From assembly GCA_036509215.1 (NCBI GenBank), contig DATCGA010000648.1:1-9917 (forward strand): a stretch of DNA of 9,917 bases, read 5' to 3'. Under the pieces are notes generated by a model that saw nothing but the letters and a program-made list of their open reading frames with translations, made no database searches and was not told where the DNA came from. This DNA comes from Trebonia sp036509215. Lineage in GTDB: Bacteria > Actinomycetota > Actinomycetes > Streptosporangiales > Streptosporangiaceae. Position 1 is the first letter of the stretch; every line of letters begins with the position of its first letter. Below are positions 4,645-9,917 of this stretch, one piece after another. Both the position numbers and the translations under genes were made by a program.

Positions 4645-7600
4645 ATGAGCGAAAACGGTTACCAGCAGGGCAACGAGGCTCGCTGGATCAGGCGGCTGGC
4701 CGGGTACTGCTGGCGGTTCAAGCGCGATGTAACCATCGCGCTCATCGGGGCGCTGCTGTACACGGTGGCGACCCTGTCCATCCCGCTGCTGCAGCGGTCG
4801 GTCATCGACAACGTGATCGTGAAGCACACCGAGTCGGTCTGGCCGCTCGCGATCGGCCTGCTGGTCGCCGCGGTCGCGAACTTCTTCGGCGTCTACATGC
4901 GCCGCTACCGCGGCGGGAAGATGGCGCTCGACGTCCAGCACTCGATGCGGACCGAGCTGTTCGAGTCGCTCTCCAACCTCGACGGCGCCCGCCAGGACGA
5001 GATCCACACCGGCCAGCTCGTCGGCCGATCGATCTCCGACATCAACATGGTGCAGGGGCTGCTGCAGTGGATGCCGCTGATCCTCGGCAGCAGCATCCTG
5101 TTCGTCTTCTCGCTCGTCATCATGATCATCTTGTCCCCGCTGCTCTCGCTGGTCGCGATCGCGGTCGCCCCGGCCCTCTGGCTGATCGCCACCGCCTCGA
5201 GGAAGAAGCTCTTCCCCGCCAGCTGGCAGGCCCAGCAGGTCGTTGGCGAGGTGGCCGGCATCGTCGACGAGTCCATCGGCGGCGTCCGCGTGGTCAAGGG
5301 GTTCGGCCAGGAAGAGCAGGAGATGGAGCGGATGGAGGAGGCGAGCCAGTCCCTGTTCGGCTCCCGGCTCCGGATGATCAGGCTCACCGCCCGGTACAAC
5401 CCCGCGCTCACCGCGATCCCGTCGTTCGGCCTGGTCGGCGTGCTGCTGCTCGGCGGCTGGCTGGCCATCCACGGCAACATCACCCTCGGCACCTTCCTCG
5501 CCTTCTCGAGCTACCTGGCCCAGCTGGCGGGCCCGGTCCGGGTGCTGACCAACCTGGTGACGATCGGCCAGGAGGCGCGGGCGAGCGTGATCCGGGTCTT
5601 CGAGGTGATCGACTCCAAGCCGACGATCACCGACAAGCCCGACGCGATCGAGCTGCCGGCCGACGCCAACGGGATCATGTTCGACGACGTGCAGTTCGGC
5701 TACGTGCCGTCGGCGCCGGTCCTGCGCGGGCTGTCGCTCGAGGTCAGGCCGGGCGAGACCGTCGCCGTCATCGGGCCGTCGGGCTCCGGCAAGTCCACCC
5801 TCAGCCTGCTCCTGCCCCGCTTCTACGACGTACGCGGCGGCGCGGTGCGAATCGGCGGGTACGACGTCCGCGACGTCACCCAGGAGTCGCTCAGGGCCAC
5901 GATCGGCATGGTCATGGAGGAGTCGTTCCTCTTCTCCGACTCGGTCAAGGCCAACATCGCCTACGGCCGGCCGGACGCCACCGACGAGCAGATCCTCGCC
6001 GCGGCCAGGGCGGCCGAGGCCGACGAGTTCATCCGCGAACTGCCGGAAGGCTACGACAGCGTGGTCGGCGAGCAGGGGCTCACCCTCTCCGGCGGCCAGC
6101 GGCAGCGGGTCGCGCTCGCCCGGGCGCTGATCACCGACCCCCGGCTGCTGCTGCTCGACGACGCCACCTCGGCCGTCGACCCGCGGATCGAGGCGGAGAT
6201 CCACGCCACCCTGCACCGGGTGATGGCGGGCCGGACCACGCTGCTGATCGCGCACCGCAAGTCCACCCTGAACCTGGCCGACCGGATCGCGGTCATGACC
6301 GCCGACGGCCGGCTGGCCGACGTCGGCACCGACGCCGAGCTGACCGAGCGCTGCGAGCTCTACCGGGTGCTGATCACCGGTCCGGGCGACGACGTCGAGG
6401 GGATCGACGCGGGCGAACTGCCCGGCGCGGCCCCCGCCAGCGCTTTTGAGAGCGTCACGGTGGAGACCACCGGGGTGGTCGTCGCCGCCGACAACGGCCA
6501 CGGGAACGGAAAGGCGAAGTCCAGGGTCCGTTCGATATCCGGGGTTTCTGAGCGGGCGGCGACGCGAGCGCTGGCCGCCTCCGCCGCCACCGCGGGCGGT
6601 CGGCTCGGGGGCGCGGCCGCCGGTCGCGGCGCTGCCCGCGGCCGCGGCGCCGGCGGGCGAGGCAGCACGATGGACGGCATGATCGGGTCGGTCCCGCCCA
6701 GCCCCGAGCTGCTGGCCAAGGTCGAGGCGCTGCCGCCGATCAAGGACGAGCCCAACGTCGAGCTGGCGGGCGCGCGGGCCTCCGACCGCCACTTCACGCT
6801 GCGCAAGCTGCTCAAGCCGATCGCGCTGGCGCTGGTCTTCGGGCTCGTCCTCGACGGCCTCGACGCCGCCGCCGGGCTCGCGCTGCCCGCCCTGGTGCGC
6901 GGCGGGATCGACAGCGGCGTGCAGGCCAAGGCGTTCCACTACGTGATCCTGGTGTCGCTGATCGGGCTCGCGATCGTGCTCGCGGACTGGGTCGTCAACA
7001 TCGTCGAGACGATGGTCGTCGGGCGCAACGGCGAGCGGCTGCTGTACACGCTCCGGGTCAAGCTCTTCGCCCAGCTGCAGCGGCTCGGCCTCGACTTCTA
7101 CGAGCGCGAGCTCAACGGCCGGATCATGACCCGGATGACCAGCGACGTGGACGCGCTCTCGTCGTTCCTGCAGACCGGGCTGGTCACGATGGTCAGCTCG
7201 CTGCTCACCTTCGTCGGCGTGCTGGCGGCGATGCTGATCATCAACGTGCGGCTCGGGCTGCTCGTGGTCGCGATCACCCCCGTCCTCGCGGTGGCCACGG
7301 TGATCTTCCGGCGGAAGTCGTCGCAGGCCTACACCGAGGCACGGGAGCGGATCTCGGTCGTGAACGCGGACCTGGCCGAGAACGTGGCCGGGCTCCGGGT
7401 CACCCAGGCGTTCCGGCGCGAGGGGACGAACCGGAACCGGTTCGCCGGGCGGAGCGACCTCTACCGGCAGTCCCGGCTGCGGGCGCAGCGGTACATCTCG
7501 CTGTACTTCCCGTTCGTGCAGACGCTGTCGACGGTCGCGTCGGCCCTGGTGCTGGTGGTCGCGGTGGGGCAGGTGCGATCGGGCGCGCTCTCGGTCGGGG

Positions 7601-8568
7601 CGCTGATCGCCTACCTGCTCTACGTCGACATGGTGTTCGCGCCGATCCAGTCGCTCTCGCAGGTGTTCGACGGGTACCAGCAGGCGGCGGTCGGCTTGCA
7701 GCGGATCAAGGACCTGCTGCGGCTGTCGACGTCGACCCCGCCGACGGCTGCGCCGGCGCCGGTGCCGGACTCGGGGCTGACCGGGCTGATCGAGCTGCGG
7801 GACGTGCACTTCGCCTACGCGACCGGGTCCGAGCTCTCCGGCGGCCCGGCCGGGCCGGGGGCGAAGGCGGCGGGCGAGGCAATCTCCGGCGTGTCCTTTA
7901 CGGTGACGCCGGGCGAGACGGTGGCGCTGGTCGGGCAGACCGGGGCGGGCAAGTCCACGATCGTGAAGCTGATGGCGCGGTTCTACGACGTCACCGGCGG
8001 CGCGGTGCTGGTCGACGGCGTGGACGTGCGGAGCTACGACCTGACCGAGTACCGGCAGCGGCTGGGCGTCGTGCCGCAGGAGGCGTACCTGTTCAGCGGC
8101 ACCGTCGCCGAGGCGATCGCGTACGCGCGGCCTTCGGCCACCGATGCCGAGGTGGAGGCGGCGGCCCGGGCGGTGGGGGCGCACGAGATGATCGTGCATC
8201 TGCCGGGCGGGTACTCGCACGAGGTCGGGGAGCGGGGACGGAACCTGTCGGCCGGGCAGCGGCAGCTGATCGCGCTGGCCCGGGCCGAGCTGGCCGACCC
8301 CGACATCCTGCTGCTCGACGAGGCGACGGCGGCGCTGGACCTAGCGTCCGAGGCGGCCGTGACGGCGGCGACCGATGAGCTGTCATTGCGGCGCACGACG
8401 ATCGTCGTCGCGCACCGGCTGACGACGGCGGCGCGGGCCGACCGGATCATCGTGATGGACCACGGGCAGATCGCGCAGATCGGGTCTCACGACGAGCTGC
8501 TGGAAGAGGGCGGCGTCTACGCCAACCTGTGGGCCGCGTTCGTGGGCGACACGGAGTACGCCGCGTAG
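4645..8568 (+). CDS. Fused ABC multidrug-type exporter (TMD-NBD-TMD-NBD), Rv0194-like
   Basis: This 1307-residue membrane protein joins two complete ABC-exporter halves and probably exports hydrophobic compounds. Half 1: membrane domain about 29-300, then NBD1 with Walker A GPSGSGKST (377-385), LSGGQ (481-485), Walker B LLLLDD (501-506) and H-loop H537. Half 2: membrane domain about 726-1002, then NBD2 with Walker A GQTGAGKST (1097-1105), signature LSAGQ (1201-1205), Walker B ILLLDE (1221-1226) and H1257. NBD1 has Asp506 at the catalytic-Glu position and Glu425 at the Q-loop Gln position, while NBD2 has Glu1226 and Gln1145. This is the pattern of heterodimeric exporters such as TM287/288, with one degenerate and one canonical site. 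The halves are joined by a linker of about 140 residues, Ala/Gly/Arg-rich at 645-674. NBD2 has a Gly/Pro/Ala insertion after the A-loop (about 1060-1079). The organisation and both sites resemble Mycobacterium tuberculosis Rv0194 from memory. ATG chosen by homology; GGGGTGG just before it is a weak ribosome-binding site. Confidence 0.92.
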   Translation: MSENGYQQGNEARWIRRLAGYCWRFKRDVTIALIGALLYTVATLSIPLLQRSVIDNVIVKHTESVWPLAIGLLVAAVANFFGVYMRRYRGGKMALDVQHSMRTELFESLSNLDGARQDEIHTGQLVGRSISDINMVQGLLQWMPLILGSSILFVFSLVIMIILSPLLSLVAIAVAPALWLIATASRKKLFPASWQAQQVVGEVAGIVDESIGGVRVVKGFGQEEQEMERMEEASQSLFGSRLRMIRLTARYNPALTAIPSFGLVGVLLLGGWLAIHGNITLGTFLAFSSYLAQLAGPVRVLTNLVTIGQEARASVIRVFEVIDSKPTITDKPDAIELPADANGIMFDDVQFGYVPSAPVLRGLSLEVRPGETVAVIGPSGSGKSTLSLLLPRFYDVRGGAVRIGGYDVRDVTQESLRATIGMVMEESFLFSDSVKANIAYGRPDATDEQILAAARAAEADEFIRELPEGYDSVVGEQGLTLSGGQRQRVALARALITDPRLLLLDDATSAVDPRIEAEIHATLHRVMAGRTTLLIAHRKSTLNLADRIAVMTADGRLADVGTDAELTERCELYRVLITGPGDDVEGIDAGELPGAAPASAFESVTVETTGVVVAADNGHGNGKAKSRVRSISGVSERAATRALAASAATAGGRLGGAAAGRGAARGRGAGGRGSTMDGMIGSVPPSPELLAKVEALPPIKDEPNVELAGARASDRHFTLRKLLKPIALALVFGLVLDGLDAAAGLALPALVRGGIDSGVQAKAFHYVILVSLIGLAIVLADWVVNIVETMVVGRNGERLLYTLRVKLFAQLQRLGLDFYERELNGRIMTRMTSDVDALSSFLQTGLVTMVSSLLTFVGVLAAMLIINVRLGLLVVAITPVLAVATVIFRRKSSQAYTEARERISVVNADLAENVAGLRVTQAFRREGTNRNRFAGRSDLYRQSRLRAQRYISLYFPFVQTLSTVASALVLVVAVGQVRSGALSVGALIAYLLYVDMVFAPIQSLSQVFDGYQQAAVGLQRIKDLLRLSTSTPPTAAPAPVPDSGLTGLIELRDVHFAYATGSELSGGPAGPGAKAAGEAISGVSFTVTPGETVALVGQTGAGKSTIVKLMARFYDVTGGAVLVDGVDVRSYDLTEYRQRLGVVPQEAYLFSGTVAEAIAYARPSATDAEVEAAARAVGAHEMIVHLPGGYSHEVGERGRNLSAGQRQLIALARAELADPDILLLDEATAALDLASEAAVTAATDELSLRRTTIVVAHRLTTAARADRIIVMDHGQIAQIGSHDELLEEGGVYANLWAAFVGDTEYAA

Positions 8569-8581
8569 GGGGTCTTCGGTT

Positions 8582-8630
8582 ATTGGGGGTATCTACCGTT
8601 GCTATTTGACGGTAGATACCCCCAATTTTT
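8582..8630 (+). terminator. Strong hairpin with T-tract after the ABC gene (hairpin H1)
   Basis: ATTGGGGGTATCTACCGT (8582-8599) and its exact reverse complement (8609-8626) form an 18-bp perfect stem around the loop TGCTATTTG, followed by five T's. It begins 13 bases after the ABC stop codon and has every mark of an intrinsic terminator. A related 45-bp copy lies at 9768-9812, so it may also be a member of a dispersed repeat family. Confidence 0.85.
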
Positions 8631-8699
8631 GATTCTGGCCGGAGGCGACGTCTGGGTCCGGGCGGAAGGATAGCGCGTGGTTGAGACATTGCCGAGAAG

Positions 8700-8708
8700 T
8701 TATCCACA
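8700..8708 (+). promoter_or_regulatory. Perfect DnaA-box sequence TTATCCACA, copy 1
   Basis: TTATCCACA is the classical high-affinity DnaA box of Escherichia coli; actinobacterial boxes are more often TTGTCCACA. It lies 83 bp before the chosen start of the nuclease-like gene. DnaA binding is inferred from sequence only. Confidence 0.5.
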
Positions 8709-8730
8709 TTTCAGGTCGCAACTGGGCGCG

Positions 8731-8739
8731 TTATCCACA
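8731..8739 (+). promoter_or_regulatory. Perfect DnaA-box sequence TTATCCACA, copy 2
   Basis: This is an identical 9-mer in the same orientation, 31 bp downstream of the first (about three helical turns). The pairing on one DNA face raises the chance that both are bound by the same protein. It lies 51 bp before the ATG at 8791, where a bound protein could affect transcription. Confidence 0.5.
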
Positions 8740-8790
8740 GGTTCCGGGTCGTGCTTTCGCAGCCGGGGCGGGTGTCCGCACGCTGGTGTC

Positions 8791-9792
8791 ATGTCTGTGG
8801 AACTTCCGCGTGAATATGTCCGGCTGATTGATCGCCAGGACGGGGTGCTTGCGATCGGGCAGGCCCTTGAGGCCGGAATGACTGCCGGGTACATTCGCAA
8901 TCAGGTGCGTTCCGGCCGCTGGCGGGTGATCCACCGGGGCGTCTATGCCTCGTTCAACGGCGCCGCCAGCCGACCTGCCGAACTGTGGGGCGCGTTGCTT
9001 CGGGCCGGGGCGGACGCCGTTCTCAGTCACGAGACGGCGGCCGAGGTTTACGGCCTGACCAATGGCCGAAGTCGGCTCATCCACCTAACCGTCCCGCATG
9101 ACAGTAACCCGGAGCGGTGCGGGAGGATCCCCGGAGTCGTCATCCACCGGTCGCGGTCGCTCAAGCTCACACGGCATCCGGTTCTCAGTCCCCCACGCAC
9201 TCGGCTCGAGGCCACCGTGCTTGATCTCATTGAATGCGCGCGGACGCTCGACGAGGCGTACGACTGGATCTGTCGCGCGATCGGGCGCAGGCTCACGACG
9301 GCTGCACGTCTTCTTGCCGCGCTTCGCGCTCGTCGTCGATTTCGGTGGCGGCAGCAGATCGAACTCGCGCTTGGATATGCCGAGGGCGGAGCCCTCTCAT
9401 TCCTCGAAGTCCGCTATCGGCGGGGCGTCGAGCGACCGCACGGCATGCCGACCGCCAAACGCCAGGTTCAGGTACAGCAGGCAACCGGCAACCGTTATCT
9501 GGACAACTTCTATCAGGAGCACCGGGCGTGCGTGGAGATCGACGGTGCCGCCGCCCACCCGGAGGACGAGCAGTGGCGAGACAAGCACCGCGACCGCTGG
9601 AACTCGGTCCACGAGGGGATCGAGACTATCCGCGTTGGCGTGGTTGACCTCTGGACTCAGCAGGCCCGCTGCGAGACGGCCGCCGACGTGGCTAAGTGGC
9701 TCACGGGCCGGGGTCCGGCCGTCGGTCACCCGTGCTCGCGCCCGGACTGTCCCGTCGCCACCCAAGCATTGGGGGTAATTACCGTCAAATAG
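8791..9792 (+). CDS. AbiEi-type winged-helix plus DUF559/Vsr-like nuclease-fold protein
   Basis: This 333-residue protein belongs to a large actinobacterial family of unknown role. The N-terminus (about 10-52, LIDRQDGVLAIGQALEAGMT through RGVYA) resembles the AbiEi antitoxin N-terminal winged helix. The middle (70-125) has the usual LSHETAAEVYGL and VPHDSN segments. The C-terminus (about 202-290) matches the DUF559/Vsr-like restriction-endonuclease fold: LSFLE (E206), YLDNF (D238), VEIDG (E249, D251), H256, then DKHRDRW and TIRVGVVDL. Nuclease activity is therefore possible but unproven. No partner toxin is present. ATG 8791 was chosen because the domain starts about ten residues later. An in-frame GTG at 8677 has a fair GGAAGGA site but would add 38 residues of low-GC3, non-domain sequence that includes both DnaA boxes. 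The last residues (LGVITVK) and the stop lie within hairpin H2. Codon use looks less GC-saturated than in the neighbours, suggesting a mobile or recently acquired gene. Confidence 0.75.
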   Translation: MSVELPREYVRLIDRQDGVLAIGQALEAGMTAGYIRNQVRSGRWRVIHRGVYASFNGAASRPAELWGALLRAGADAVLSHETAAEVYGLTNGRSRLIHLTVPHDSNPERCGRIPGVVIHRSRSLKLTRHPVLSPPRTRLEATVLDLIECARTLDEAYDWICRAIGRRLTTAARLLAALRARRRFRWRQQIELALGYAEGGALSFLEVRYRRGVERPHGMPTAKRQVQVQQATGNRYLDNFYQEHRACVEIDGAAAHPEDEQWRDKHRDRWNSVHEGIETIRVGVVDLWTQQARCETAADVAKWLTGRGPAVGHPCSRPDCPVATQALGVITVK

Positions 9793-9818
9793 CGACGGAA
9801 ATTACCCCCAATCTTTTT
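9768..9818 (+). terminator. Hairpin with T-tract overlapping the end of the nuclease-like gene (hairpin H2)
   Basis: ATTGGGGGTAATTACCGTC (9768-9786) pairs with 9794-9812 over 19 bp with one A-A mismatch, around the loop AAATAGC. C and then TTTTT follow. This is a good intrinsic terminator. The left arm is coding, and the TAG stop (9790-9792) lies in the loop. The element is a diverged copy of hairpin H1. Confidence 0.8.
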
Positions 9819-9917
9819 AGGCTGGCCGCTCCACACAATTGCCCGTGTCGGTGAGACCCGGCGGGACGCGAGTGGTGGGATCCGACCGGCGTTTGGGGGC
9901 GGGTTAGTCGGCTGGGG

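Noticed and set aside
4630..8220. Very long minus-strand open frame (about 1200 codons) opposite the ABC gene
   Set aside because: It is a GC-bias shadow of the ABC gene. The product is His/Arg/Gln/Asp-rich without domains, while the plus strand has complete ABC motifs.
8677..8790. GTG start at 8677 for the nuclease-like protein
   Set aside because: It has a fair GGAAGGA site, but the 38 added residues are outside the domain, have low GC3 and include TTA codons and both DnaA boxes. Kept only as an alternative.
8771..8790. GGTGTC repeated 14 bp apart before the ATG at 8791
   Set aside because: Two six-base copies are too short to distinguish from chance.
8791..9792. Complete type IV AbiE-like toxin-antitoxin system
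   Set aside because: Only the AbiEi-like winged helix is present; no AbiEii-type nucleotidyltransferase partner is seen on either side.
8582..9812. REP element with RAYT transposase, or an insertion sequence
   Set aside because: The enclosed protein has no HUH or DDE transposase motifs and no target-site duplication is evident outside the hairpins.
9819..9917. Possible RNA gene or gene end in the last 100 bases
   Set aside because: There is no tRNA-like fold, ribosome-binding site or coding pattern that I can support.
1..9917. CRISPR array or prophage/conjugative functions
   Set aside because: There are no regularly spaced repeats with unique spacers; the only tandem repeat is the coding 9-bp run in the MFS gene. 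No phage or conjugation proteins are present.

Overview
The window is high-GC DNA (roughly 70 % G+C by eye, with strong G/C preference at third codon positions). It carries GGAGG ribosome-binding sites, a GTG start, TANNNT -10 boxes sitting directly on start codons, and proteins whose closest remembered relatives are mycobacterial or actinomycete (an EthA-type monooxygenase and an Rv0194-type fused ABC exporter). This points to an actinobacterium, but I cannot name the genus.

Layout from left to right. (1) Positions 1-322, minus strand: the 5' end of sbcD (DNA repair nuclease subunit), running out of the window. (2) Positions 323-406: a short divergent control region with a putative leaderless promoter for sbcD, a -10-like box and a perfect 15-bp palindrome. 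(3) 407-1924, plus: an EthA-like FAD/NADPH Baeyer-Villiger monooxygenase. (4) 1925-2060: a spacer with a 17-bp direct repeat, a -10-like TAGGGT box and a doubled Shine-Dalgarno. (5) 2061-3452, plus: an MFS drug-type exporter whose C-terminus is a run of Pro-Val-Asp triplets. (6) 3449-4066, minus: a RimJ/RimL-type GNAT acetyltransferase that overlaps the MFS stop by 4 bp and looks leaderless. (7) 4067-4644: a 578-bp spacer with no convincing gene but several symmetrical elements. (8) 4645-8568, plus: a 1307-residue fused heterodimer-type ABC exporter (TMD-NBD-linker-TMD-NBD) with one degenerate and one canonical ATPase half. (9) 8582-9812: a cassette-like unit holding a winged-helix plus DUF559/Vsr-like nuclease-fold protein, preceded by two perfect DnaA-box sequences and bracketed by two related 45-bp hairpins. 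(10) 9819-9917: nothing recognised.

The monooxygenase, MFS pump, acetyltransferase and ABC exporter could each handle xenobiotics or secondary metabolites. They do not form one operon, so a shared pathway is only an inference. The ordinary genes are well explained. The least explained part is the right end. The two hairpins have eight-base loops that are identical only when one is flipped, while the flanking T-tract and CTGGCCG are in the same orientation at both. The second hairpin also supplies the last codons and the stop codon of the nuclease-like gene. That unit, with its paired DnaA boxes, is my best candidate for an undescribed element.
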